Numbered from the stretch's first letter, positions 6,376 to 12,937 are shown. The stretch: DNA of 64,000 nt from Pseudogemmobacter faecipullorum (GCF_020539525.1 NZ_JACDXX010000017.1:1-64000), one strand, 5' to 3'. The notes: generated by a model not told the origin, from the letters alone. Program-made: numbers and translations.

Positions 6376-8121
6376 TCAGCCCTCCCCTGCCTGTGCGGGC
6401 TGTAAGATCGCGTCGGCGGGGGTGCGGTTACATGCGCGAAGCGGGTCAAGCTCTGGCAAGGCCGGATCAATCAGTGCAAGCAGGAACGTGCGCATCATTC
6501 CGACCGGAGCGCCGTCCGCTGTTGCTCCGCTGGCCGATAGATCCTCGAATGCCTGCGCGGCGAACGATCCGGCGAGAATGAGGCGATGTGCAGCCTCGCT
6601 CTGATCCCGTGCGTCACCACTGAACCACGCATCGAAGGTTTCGAGCATATGGCGAGCGGCCTCTGTCCAGTCAGGTGCCGCCTCGATCAGCGCCGGGCGC
6701 TCGGCCTCCAGCTCGGCACTATGCGCCCGCTTGAATGCTTCAATTGATGCCACCGCGATCTGCTCGACTGTATCGTCACCGTCGCGGCTGTTTATCCATG
6801 ACGCCACTGCATCAGCGACAGCCTGAACTTCGGGCGAAACTGGCTGCGGCAGCATCAGAGCGTGATTTCTGGCCTCAAGCTCGGCAATGCGGGCCTCGGC
6901 GGCCTCCCTCTCCACAATGCAGCTTTCCCATGCCGCGTTGAGGTTCTTGACTGTCTTCCGCAGCCGTTCCACCTCTGCCCGCAGGCTGGCGTCGGAGGGG
7001 TGGGCGTTGAGCAGATCAGAGATGAGGCGCACGTCATTCTCAGTCCAGACCCGGCAGATTTCCATGCCAGTATCAAGAGAAATAACCCCGTAATCGCAGC
7101 ACTCTGCTGGCATGCTTTTGCAAGCGCGCGCCTCGTATTTGCGCGCCACCGGCTCCCCTTGCGCGGCGTCCGTCACCGCCCCGGCCTTGGCCTGTTCCAG
7201 CGCGGCGGGGGTGGCGCGAAGGATGTGCTCTTTGACCAAGCCCGAGATTTCGCGGGCCCCGCAGGCAGCGCATCGTTCGCCCGCGATCCGGGCCGCATCT
7301 TCATACGCCGCCGCGATCAGCGCCGGGCGCTCGGCCTCAAGTCTGTCGATGACAGCCAGAAGACTGGGGATCTGCTCTGCCTCTTTGGCTGCGGATTGTG
7401 CTGCATCCCGCTCGGCATTTGCTGATGCAACGGCCCCACGCCAGAAATCGCGCTCGGCCTCAAGCTCGGCAATGCGGGCCTCGGCGGCAAGACGCTTCCC
7501 GAGTTCGCCGGAGTATAGCCGCTTAGTATTGCGCACGTAATCTCGCATCTGCTCCACCTCTGCCCGCAGGCTGGCGTCGCAGGGGTGGGCGTAGAGGGGC
7601 TGCACCTCCCACCAGAAGACCGGCTTATCGAACAGATACCAATTTTCGGTTTCGCTGAGACGGGCACGCCACGCCACTGGCTCCCCTTGCGCGGCGGCAG
7701 GGAGCGCGCGGATAGCGTCAGACGCTTTCAGCCCAAGGGAGACGTGGCGAGTTTCTGCGCACACAACATATGCAGCGTTTGCCGCCGCCGCCCGGCTGAT
7801 CAGGCCGCCCGGCCCGCCCATTTTGTTGCCGTCACCAATATGGTCGCTCGCCGGTTCTGCGGTGTCAGGGGTCTGAGCGACCAAACCGCCCGCCCCTTCA
7901 AAATCTGCATCTAATCTTAATGATTCATTTACCTTGCGCGACTCACCAGATGAGAGCAGCGTCATACGCTCAGGGAGTAACGAGTTATCGCGTGCGGGGC
8001 TGCTGGCCCTGTCCCCAACTCCGCCAGTGGCCCTTGCGATATCACCTTTCCCTGGCTCGCCCGTAATACTGGGGGGCGACGGGCGAGCATTTGCAGCCTT
8101 CAAATTCATTTTGTCAGTCAT
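6376..8121 (-). CDS. Large modular phage protein with an internal duplication (581 aa)
   Basis: The protein begins with about 80 polar residues, then carries two versions of one module: GEPVAWRARLS... followed by HPCDASLRAEVEQMRDYVRN and AEARIAELEAERDFW, and later GEPVARKYEAR... followed by HPSDASLRAEVERLRKTVKN and AEARIAELEARN. Each ends in a coiled coil. The layout recalls Ea22-like proteins of lambdoid phages, which pair small variable domains with coiled coils. The last third has helices such as AARHMLETFDAWFSGDARDQSEAA. The function is unknown. Duplication by recombination is likely. The start at 8121 overlaps the upstream stop as ATGA. Confidence 0.7.
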   Translation of the reverse strand: MTDKMNLKAANARPSPPSITGEPGKGDIARATGGVGDRASSPARDNSLLPERMTLLSSGESRKVNESLRLDADFEGAGGLVAQTPDTAEPASDHIGDGNKMGGPGGLISRAAAANAAYVVCAETRHVSLGLKASDAIRALPAAAQGEPVAWRARLSETENWYLFDKPVFWWEVQPLYAHPCDASLRAEVEQMRDYVRNTKRLYSGELGKRLAAEARIAELEAERDFWRGAVASANAERDAAQSAAKEAEQIPSLLAVIDRLEAERPALIAAAYEDAARIAGERCAACGAREISGLVKEHILRATPAALEQAKAGAVTDAAQGEPVARKYEARACKSMPAECCDYGVISLDTGMEICRVWTENDVRLISDLLNAHPSDASLRAEVERLRKTVKNLNAAWESCIVEREAAEARIAELEARNHALMLPQPVSPEVQAVADAVASWINSRDGDDTVEQIAVASIEAFKRAHSAELEAERPALIEAAPDWTEAARHMLETFDAWFSGDARDQSEAAHRLILAGSFAAQAFEDLSASGATADGAPVGMMRTFLLALIDPALPELDPLRACNRTPADAILQPAQAGEG

Positions 8122-8312
8122 GCGAACAGCTCCAGCTGTGCCGGCGCAGCCGGGCGGGTTGAAAGGGCGGCAGCCTCAGTCAGGGCGCGGGCTGCTGCGG
8201 ACCTGAGCCAGCTGGCATATTCGGGCTGCCGGCTGCTGCGGGCCGCGGCCTCACCCTCGTATACGGCAGCCGCGCGCAAGGCTTCGTCGTAGGGATCGCG
8301 GGCGGGGTTCAT
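8118..8312 (-). CDS. Small alanine-rich phage protein (64 aa)
   Basis: Overlaps both neighbours by four bases (ATGA), so it is part of the coupled leftward operon. It begins MNPARDPYDEALRAAAVYEG and ends APAQLELFA. It is a likely single-helix bundle protein rich in A, R and E. The final QLELF resembles a beta-clamp-binding motif of the QL-x-LF kind. That match is suggestive only. No family is recognised. Confidence 0.55.
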   Translation of the reverse strand: MNPARDPYDEALRAAAVYEGEAAARSSRQPEYASWLRSAAARALTEAAALSTRPAAPAQLELFA

Positions 8313-8710
8313 GCCGCTCCCTCGCTAGCGATGGCGACAGTATCCGAGGCGCGGGCAGCGCGTGAGTAAGTCACCACATGCCCAGCGCGATGGCCGTTTA
8401 TGCGCCCGGCCTCACTGAGCATATGGATCGCCGCTATGGCTGAGCAGCGTGCCACGCCGAGCGCTGCCTGGATCTGTGCTGTTGTGCTTCCGTTTTCGCT
8501 GATGGCTTCTGCGGCGCGCTCCATGAGTTCCCGGCTGACCGCCTTTCTGGCAGGCTGGCCCTTGGTTGCCCGGCGCATTGCGGCGTTCTCCTGCCCAGCG
8601 CTTTTGGCCATCATGCTGGCGTACTGTTCCTCTGTGACGATGGCGCGCTTTAGCACCGGGCTTTTCGGCGGCAGCACTTTGGGAGAGATGTGGGTGCGGT
8701 AGTGAAACAT
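8309..8710 (-). CDS. Winged-helix DNA-binding phage protein (133 aa)
   Basis: ATG 8710 follows AGGAG and is preferred to the in-frame start at 8785, which lies inside the preceding gene. The N-terminal half is basic (PPKSPVLKRAIVTEEQYASMM). The C-terminal half reads ISENGSTTAQIQAALGVARCSAIAAIHMLSEAGRINGHRAGHVVTY, a classic helix-turn-helix followed by a wing. Likely a transcription or replication accessory factor of the phage. The target is unknown. Confidence 0.65.
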   Translation of the reverse strand: MFHYRTHISPKVLPPKSPVLKRAIVTEEQYASMMAKSAGQENAAMRRATKGQPARKAVSRELMERAAEAISENGSTTAQIQAALGVARCSAIAAIHMLSEAGRINGHRAGHVVTYSRAARASDTVAIASEGAA

Positions 8711-8747
8711 GCGGGCTCCTGTTGAGCTGGCGCTGTGGCGCTTTTGA

Positions 8748-9653
8748 TTATCGACGGATTCCGGCGGCCCGGAGCTTCTCAGCACTCACGAGGCCTGAGG
8801 CCCAAAGCGCTGAGGCAATCGCAGGGGAGACGGCATTCGGAGGAATCCAGCTTCCGGCGTTGATCTTCTCTGCCCAGAAGGCTGTGACCTCTTCGGTCGT
8901 CGCGGCTTTCCTGGCAGCCTGGGGCTTTTTGCCCTTCACAGGCTTTGGCAGCATCAGGTGATCCAGAGCCTTGGGCCCCTCGGGGGGGTTCGGGTTCGCT
9001 TCCCGGGACTGATGGCAGATGCTGAGGATCGCCTTCTCGCTCAGACCACTCTCGAGCCATCGGCGAATGTGAGCTTTAGCCTGGGGGCCTTGCCACCATT
9101 TCCCGCCTGCCTCCAGATCTACCCCTAGTGCCCCGGCTACCTCCCCAAGGAATTCATCAGAGACAGAAACCTCCTCCTCCTGCGAGCGCTCGCGCGAGGA
9201 GGTTCTAAGAAGGTTCTTAAAAGGATCCTCTCCGGTGCACCGGAGTTTGCCTGGGTCAAAACTGGAGTTAGCCTGGCCCAAAACTGGAGTTTGCTTTTCA
9301 GCTGTCTCCGGTCCACCGGAGTTAGGGCTAACTCCATTTTCCGGAGTTTGCTCAGGCAGCAGATCAAAGTCGCACCCCAAGATGTAGTAGGTGCGCCTCT
9401 CGCTGGTCCCGGGCACGGTCGACCGGCGGCGGATCAAAAGCCCCTCTTCCTCCATCGCGGAGAGAGCGTCATTGAGTGCACCATTCGACAGCCCCGTTCG
9501 CTCCCGCAGGGTCTCCTGCGAGGGATAGCAGGCGATCATCGGATCACGCTCCATGTTGTGATGATCGCAGAGATGGAACAGTACCCGGAAAGCACCGGAT
9601 TTGACCCGCGACGGCTCAAGGCTGGCGAGCCAGAAATTTGCCTTGTGGCTCAT
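8748..9653 (-). CDS. Phage replication-type helix-turn-helix protein (301 aa)
   Basis: The N-terminal 110 residues form a winged helix typical of phage replication initiators and plasmid Rep-like proteins: FRVLFHLCDHHN...ACYPSQETLRERTGLSNGALNDALSAMEEEGLLIRRR. The middle is polar and low in order. The C-terminal part (KWWQGPQAKAHIRRWLESGLSEKAIL) resembles domains that recruit host helicase. Its place beside a DnaA-like gene and RusA supports an origin-binding role, like lambda O or phage DnaD-type proteins. No helicase gene is seen nearby. The start overlaps the upstream gene as ATGA. Confidence 0.75.
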   Translation of the reverse strand: MSHKANFWLASLEPSRVKSGAFRVLFHLCDHHNMERDPMIACYPSQETLRERTGLSNGALNDALSAMEEEGLLIRRRSTVPGTSERRTYYILGCDFDLLPEQTPENGVSPNSGGPETAEKQTPVLGQANSSFDPGKLRCTGEDPFKNLLRTSSRERSQEEEVSVSDEFLGEVAGALGVDLEAGGKWWQGPQAKAHIRRWLESGLSEKAILSICHQSREANPNPPEGPKALDHLMLPKPVKGKKPQAARKAATTEEVTAFWAEKINAGSWIPPNAVSPAIASALWASGLVSAEKLRAAGIRR

Positions 9654-9976
9654 TGCTTGGCCCTCCGGGTCTGCTCACGCTTCACACCATCCCGGACTGA
9701 GCTGCGGTTGCGATTGAGGGCCTTGCCGATCTGCGCCAGGCTGAAACCGGCCGCCTGAGCCTCGAACATTGCTAGCTGGCGGGCCTCATTCAGGGATCGG
9801 TATCCGTCAGCCGACGACATCTCAGCAGCCGTGAACCCGGCAGCCAGCGCAATGGTGTCAATGATATCCTCAAGCCGGACCACAGAGCAGCGCGCGACGA
9901 CGATCTCAGTCACCCTCGCCCGGCAGACATCTGGCATTTCCCATGGCGGGGTGGGGATTGTGGGTGCGCGGCTCAT
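9650..9976 (-). CDS. DnaA domain IV-like DNA-binding protein (108 aa)
   Basis: The protein resembles the DNA-binding C-terminal domain of DnaA without the AAA+ part. Residues about 20-50 are VTEIVVARCSVVRLEDIIDTI. The later half, RSLNEARQLAMFEAQAAGFSLAQIGKALNRNRSSVRDGVKR, matches the DnaA pattern of an RQ-x-AM helix, then LxxIGxxxxRxHSSV. DnaA's GRDHSTV signature is here NRNRSSV. Standalone versions occur in phage and could bind DnaA boxes to direct replication to the phage or to block the host origin. Coupled by ATGA to both neighbours. Confidence 0.75.
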   Translation of the reverse strand: MSRAPTIPTPPWEMPDVCRARVTEIVVARCSVVRLEDIIDTIALAAGFTAAEMSSADGYRSLNEARQLAMFEAQAAGFSLAQIGKALNRNRSSVRDGVKREQTRRAKQ

Positions 9977-10140
9977 CCCTGCCCCCGATCGATCTCAGCG
10001 CGGCGCCGGTGGATCACAGCCTGCAGCTCAACGGTCAGCTCGCCTTCCACATGCAGGGCCTCAGCGATAGCGATCAGATCAACAGTCGTCGTGGCGCTCT
10101 GAATGGACCGGCTGAGATGCTCTCGACGGATTGGGCTCAT
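9973..10140 (-). CDS. Small hypothetical phage protein (55 aa)
   Basis: ATG 10140 overlaps the RusA stop as ATGA, which decides the start over an upstream in-frame ATG at 10197. It begins MSPIRREHLSRSIQSATTTV, is mostly helical (VDLIAIAEALHVEGELTVELQAVIHRRRAEI) and ends GQG. It has no recognised domain. It sits between RusA and the DnaA-like gene in the replication/recombination part of the operon. Confidence 0.55.
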   Translation of the reverse strand: MSPIRREHLSRSIQSATTTVDLIAIAEALHVEGELTVELQAVIHRRRAEIDRGQG

Positions 10141-10577
10141 GACGCCACCCCGCGAACTGCAATCATCCGTTCTGCAAGGAAGCGGATCTGCTCCCATTGG
10201 TTCAGGCGCACATCAGTGATCGCGCGGGCACTGACGATGCACTCTCCTGGCTCAACGTCCCGGCACCGCATATAGGTGCCGCCCATCAGCCACTTGTCAT
10301 CCGGGGTGGCGCCCATGCCGTGCAGCAGGTCGTGGATCGCCTTCAAGCGATTGTCACTGTCGCCGAGGTGCGATTGAGGCAGGCGGATATCAGTCCAGTA
10401 CCAAGTATCAGCGGGCAGGTTGTGCCATGCGCCTGCCGCTCGAGCCTGATTGATCCGCCAGCCGGCCTCTTCCAGCCAGCCGGTATATTTGACGTGCTTG
10501 CGACGCCCCTGCCCCATGCCAGACCAGAGCGCATTGACGCTTGGTGGCAAAGGCAGCCTGATCGAGCCCTCAATCAT
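10137..10577 (-). CDS. RusA-type Holliday junction resolvase
   Basis: RusA dimers cut four-way DNA junctions and debranch phage DNA before packaging. The 146 residues have the family start IRLPLPPSVNALW and the acidic active site: D73-x-D75-N76 with K79 and a further Asp at 94 (GDSDNRLKAIHDLLHGMGATPDDKW). All catalytic acids expected from E. coli RusA are visible. Overlaps the methyltransferase stop and the following small gene by four bases each. Confidence 0.92.
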   Translation of the reverse strand: MIEGSIRLPLPPSVNALWSGMGQGRRKHVKYTGWLEEAGWRINQARAAGAWHNLPADTWYWTDIRLPQSHLGDSDNRLKAIHDLLHGMGATPDDKWLMGGTYMRCRDVEPGECIVSARAITDVRLNQWEQIRFLAERMIAVRGVAS

Positions 10578-11107
10578 GCGGCCCTCCCGTGGAAAATGGC
10601 TGGGCCGGACGCGCGAGCATCAAAAAGATGCCAGGCACAGTTGTCCTTGCCGGTATATTTTGTTTCCGGAATCCACCTGACCCGCCCGACCGAAACGATG
10701 GCGCGCAGGAATGGCGTAAACTCGGCCGCCTGACGGGTGTGGACCCAATCAGCATCGAACAGCAGCCAGCTGGGCCTGATCGCGGCAAAGTGCCGGATCA
10801 TCGGATGCAGGAGATCTCGCGCCCAGGGTGGGTTGGTGATGATGTAATCGGCACTCTGACAATACATATCGAGGGTGTCGCCGAGGGCATCGAAGGTGAT
10901 CACATCCGGATGGCGCGGCGCGATATCCAGCGCGTAGAGGCAGGATGCGCCCTCACCCTCCAAAGCCTTCACCAGCGCCAGATCACCGGCGCAGGGCTCA
11001 ACGAAGGACGTGCCGTATTCCAGATGCGGCAGCAGCGGCAGGACTGCTGCCCGAGGCGTCGGATAAAAATCGCGCTCCCGCCTTTCAAATGACGACCGCT
11101 TTCCCAT
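10574..11107 (-). CDS. Phage DNA adenine-type methyltransferase (177 aa)
   Basis: A small SAM-dependent methyltransferase with motif I FVEPCAGDLALV at about 35-46 and the catalytic NPPW at 92-95, typical of amino-methylating (mainly N6-adenine) enzymes. It begins with the Y-P-T-P signature common in phage adenine methyltransferases. There is no long target-recognition domain. Likely roles are protection from host restriction or altering methylation-sensitive control. NPPW rather than DPPY argues against orthology with the host CcrM. It starts at ATG 11107 or GTG 11110, both overlapping the upstream stop. Confidence 0.85.
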   Translation of the reverse strand: MGKRSSFERRERDFYPTPRAAVLPLLPHLEYGTSFVEPCAGDLALVKALEGEGASCLYALDIAPRHPDVITFDALGDTLDMYCQSADYIITNPPWARDLLHPMIRHFAAIRPSWLLFDADWVHTRQAAEFTPFLRAIVSVGRVRWIPETKYTGKDNCAWHLFDARASGPAIFHGRAA

Positions 11108-11289
11108 CACGCGACCTCCGACTGAGCAAGCTCGTGGTCGATGCGGTGAAGCACGCCTGCCAGGGAATTGCGTGACCGCCCAAGGCGGTCAGCGATCTGG
11201 CCGCAGCTCAGCCCGCTATCCCTGAGGGCCAGCGCACGGAGCATCTCGGCATCGGTCCAGAATGACCGAGGGGTGGCGGGGGCACTCAT
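11107..11289 (-). CDS. GcrA-like helix-turn-helix protein (60 aa)
   Basis: The sequence SFWTDAEMLRALALRDSGLSCGQIADRLGRSRNSLAGVLHRI closely follows the DNA-binding domain of alphaproteobacterial GcrA: W-T, then L-x2-L, G-x-S-x2-QIA-x2-LG-x-SRNA-x2-G-x2-HR. GcrA is a sigma70 cofactor that activates promoters methylated at GANTC. Host GcrA is about 170 residues. This copy keeps only the HTH and lacks the sigma-binding C-terminus, so it could compete with host GcrA or act as a phage regulator. ATGA-coupled to the first gene of the operon. Confidence 0.75.
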   Translation of the reverse strand: MSAPATPRSFWTDAEMLRALALRDSGLSCGQIADRLGRSRNSLAGVLHRIDHELAQSEVA

Positions 11290-11555
11290 GACGCCCCCCG
11301 CGAAACACGGCGTTTCCGCTCCGCTGACAGTGCCGGGGCTTGAACGGGTGTGGTGGCGGGGCCATGTGGGACGGGATGAGGATTTTCAGCCATATAGGCC
11401 CGCACCCGGTCCATCGTGCGCGGCAAGCACTGCCCGCCGCGGAGGAGCCGCGGGAAAAGCTCTTTGTCATCGACTGCATAACGCCCAAGGGTGACAAGCT
11501 TAATGCCACGGGCGGAGCAGTATGCTCGTGCTTCATTGAGAAAGTCTTGGATCAT
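11286..11555 (-). CDS. First gene of the leftward early operon, hypothetical (89 aa), likely leaderless
   Basis: Starts MIQDFLNEARAYCSARGIKLVTLGRYAVDD and ends with a basic RKRRVSRG tail. The LFPRLLRGGQCLPRTMDRVRAYM segment could be an HTH-like or nucleic-acid-binding fold, but no family is certain. The -10 element of the operator-controlled promoter ends at 11561, only five bases from the ATG, and no ribosome site exists. The transcript should therefore begin at or next to the start codon, giving leaderless translation. First-gene position suggests an early regulatory role. Confidence 0.65.
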   Translation of the reverse strand: MIQDFLNEARAYCSARGIKLVTLGRYAVDDKELFPRLLRGGQCLPRTMDRVRAYMAENPHPVPHGPATTPVQAPALSAERKRRVSRGAS

Positions 11556-11560
11556 GGCCT

Positions 11561-11639
11561 ATGGTAGGATTTTACTCCTACACGGTCAAGGATTATAATC
11601 CCAGTGCGACATGCTGCATATCGTGGGATAAAAATCCCA
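11561..11639. promoter_or_regulatory. Divergent early promoter region with three repressor operators
   Basis: Three 16-bp dyads: O1 TAGGATTTTACTCCTA (11565-11580), O2 AAGGATTATAATCCCA (11588-11603, core 11590-11601 perfect) and O3 TGGGATAAAAATCCCA (11624-11639). Leftward promoter: TTGACC (11584-11589) and TACCAT (11561-11566), 17-bp spacer containing O1. Rightward (repressor) promoter: TTTACT (11571-11576) and TATAAT (11594-11599), 17-bp spacer, overlapped by O1 and O2. O3 ends on the first base of the repressor start codon. The arrangement allows the repressor to shut the early operon and adjust its own synthesis. Confidence 0.75.
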
Positions 11640-11977
11640 TGGAAAAACGTGATCCCTTTATCGAGGGGCTTCGCCTTATTCTTGCGGCCAAGCCTGAACT
11701 TAAGCCCGCGCCGCTCGCTGCGGCGGCCGATCTGGATAATTCAACGCTACGCAAGGCTCTCGCTGGCTCAATCAAATCACTGACGGTCGATAAAGCCGCC
11801 CGGCTTGCGAAGGCCGCTGGCTTCGAGCTGAGCACAATCATCGCCCTAGGTGAAAGCTCTAATGGCCCCCAAATCGTGGATCTTGCTGCAGCAATAATGG
11901 CGGCTGACGAAGCTGTGAGGAAAGAGGTTGAGGGGTATCTCCGAGTGAAGCTTGCTCAATCCAACACTGCAGAGTAG
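11639..11977 (+). CDS. Phage repressor, short HTH type (112 aa)
   Basis: Starts at ATG 11639. Its divergent orientation, AT-rich control region and small HTH domain mark it as the lysogeny repressor. The segment LKPAPLAAAADLDNSTLRKALAGSIKSLTVDKAARLAKAAGFELSTIIAL is an XRE-like HTH. The rest is a short helical tail. There is no S24/LexA-type peptidase domain (no Ser-Lys dyad), so RecA-stimulated self-cleavage is not expected. The true start has no ribosome site and touches operator O3. An in-frame upstream ATG at 11561 lies within the promoters and would translate the operators. Confidence 0.8.
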   Translation: MEKRDPFIEGLRLILAAKPELKPAPLAAAADLDNSTLRKALAGSIKSLTVDKAARLAKAAGFELSTIIALGESSNGPQIVDLAAAIMAADEAVRKEVEGYLRVKLAQSNTAE

Positions 11978-12062
11978 CCAGCTCCCTTACCGACAAGGTA
12001 AGCAGGGCGCCGACCACTTCGCCATCCGTCATTTTCCGTTCAGTCATTTTCCGTTCAGTCAT
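11859..12062 (-). CDS. Candidate SOS-controlled antirepressor (67 aa)
   Basis: A small ORF convergent with the repressor and overlapping its last 119 bases. It starts at ATG 12062 behind GGGAGAG. It begins with a duplicated MTERK, then MTDGEVVGALLTLSVRELATLQCWIEQASL, a credible helical protein. The final 30 residues, encoded opposite the repressor, are Q/L/P-rich. About 105 bases upstream is a TTGACA box with a LexA-type site over the -10 region. No homologue is recognised. The antirepressor role is inferred from position, size and the LexA box. Alternative starts at each repeated MTER or at MTDG are possible. Confidence 0.45.
   Translation of the reverse strand: MTERKMTERKMTDGEVVGALLTLSVRELATLQCWIEQASLGDTPQPLSSQLRQPPLLLQQDPRFGGH
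12030..12059. repeat. 15-bp tandem duplication at the start of the SOS-linked ORF
   Basis: The unit CATTTTCCGTTCAGT occurs twice without a gap (12030-12044, 12045-12059). On the minus strand it duplicates ATGACTGAACGGAAA, that is a start codon plus MTERK. The unit is a multiple of three, so the copy number changes only the N-terminus and offers spare start codons. Confidence 0.9.
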
Positions 12063-12168
12063 TCACGGCTCTCCCGGGCCATCACACCGCGCCAGATCCC
12101 AGCGCAGTCTGTCGGTATAGGCGTGGAGCTACGAGGCGCGGGCCGAGCGTCGTCTTGCCTTGCGATAA

Positions 12169-12200
12169 GAACACAACATGAACACACAGAGCGGTGTCAA
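12169..12200 (-). promoter_or_regulatory. LexA box with leftward TTGACA promoter
   Basis: Read on the minus strand, GTTCATGTTGTGTTC (12183-12169) matches the alphaproteobacterial SOS box GTTC-N7-GTTC exactly. A perfect -35 hexamer TTGACA lies at 12200-12195, so the box covers the expected -10 region about 17 bases further. The nearest gene in this direction starts at 12062. LexA binding would block this promoter until DNA damage. Confidence 0.7.
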
Positions 12201-12264
12201 CCTCGGGATAAGCGGGCATTGACCTTTGCGGTGGATAACTCCGGCGGGGGTCACTGCAGCGCAT

Positions 12265-12305
12265 AGTTACGCTTTATTTGATTCTTTCGCCATTTTAGCG
12301 TAACT
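12265..12305. repeat. Spaced inverted repeat AGTTACGCT / AGCGTAACT
   Basis: Perfect 9-bp arms at 12265-12273 and 12297-12305 are separated by 23 AT-rich bases; centre spacing is about three helical turns. It lies 88 bases before the plus-strand gene at 12393. The arms differ from the repressor operators and the LexA box. Either a binding site for a dimer-of-dimers regulator or a stem-loop is possible. Confidence 0.55.
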
Positions 12306-12392
12306 CACCTTCTGCGCAAGATGGGACAGCACAGGCCATGATGCTTGCCCGAATCCACAGCCGAGCGCAGGATTTCTCAGGGGGAATTCGGC

Positions 12393-12611
12393 ATGGACAA
12401 AGAGCTCCGCATCATAGAACTCGAACGAGAGATCAACGACACGCGGAAAGCGGCGGTCCATATGATCCTCGGCATGGCACAGGCCATTGCCCCATCAGCG
12501 GAGGGACGGGCTGATCTGGCTGTAGGCTTCCGCGAGGCGGCGGAGGCATGCGATGATCCGGCCACGGCTCGGCTTGCTCGCCTGGTGGCTTTGGCTCTGC
12601 TGAAGATGTAG
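12393..12611 (+). CDS. Small helical hypothetical protein (72 aa)
   Basis: ATG 12393 follows CAGGGGGAATTCGGC, a fair ribosome site. It is helical and charged: MDKELRIIELEREINDTRKAAV, then AIAPSAEGRADLAVGFREAAEA and LARLVALALLKM. No motif is recognised. It lies in the block between the two early promoters where lysogen-expressed genes are expected. Confidence 0.55.
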   Translation: MDKELRIIELEREINDTRKAAVHMILGMAQAIAPSAEGRADLAVGFREAAEACDDPATARLARLVALALLKM

Positions 12612-12666
12612 GGGCGGGCAGACAACGGGGTGATGCGCCATCTCTGACGGTGAGGAGGTTCCCGGG

Positions 12667-12912
12667 ATGTTCTGGGTGGCGAATCGTGCAGCGAGAACGC
12701 GAAGATCAGGCATGAAAATTTCAAACCTGCCCGATGAACTCCTCATAAAGGTGGCTCACCTGGTTGCAGAATTGATCGCGGATGGTGAGATCCCTGAATG
12801 GGAGCAGGCCGAGCTTGTGAAAAGCTTAATCGCAGATCTGCCCAAGCTTCAGCCGGCAGCCCTGGAAGAGCTGCTGCGCCGGGCTGTAGTAAAGCTGCGC
12901 GCCTTAGCTTGA
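12667..12912 (+). CDS. Small helical hypothetical protein (81 or 66 aa)
   Basis: ATG 12667 follows GAGGAGG at good spacing. An internal start at 12712 gives MKISNLPDELLIKVAHLVAELIADGEIPEWEQAELV with a poorer ribosome site but a more natural N-terminus. The protein is acidic and all-helical, ending LRRAVVKLRALA. Unknown family. It runs in the same direction as its neighbours at 12393 and 12938. Confidence 0.5.
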   Translation: MFWVANRAARTRRSGMKISNLPDELLIKVAHLVAELIADGEIPEWEQAELVKSLIADLPKLQPAALEELLRRAVVKLRALA

Positions 12913-12937
12913 GCCCTGATAGGCCTAGGGAGCGACC

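Larger units (their letters stand above)
12063..12392. other. 330-bp intergenic control region
   Basis: Holds no convincing gene. It contains the leader of the 12062 gene, the LexA-box promoter (12169-12200) and the spaced inverted repeat at 12265-12305. A seven-codon frame (MARESRE) ends on the ATGA of the 12062 gene and might couple translation. Minus-strand frames from 12264 and 12461 have no ribosome site and read through the repeats. Confidence 0.6.

Noticed and set aside
10574-11107. Phage methyltransferase as a CcrM orthologue
   Set aside because: It has an NPPW motif, small size and motif order unlike CcrM (DPPY, about 360 residues). Only a functional analogy can be suggested.
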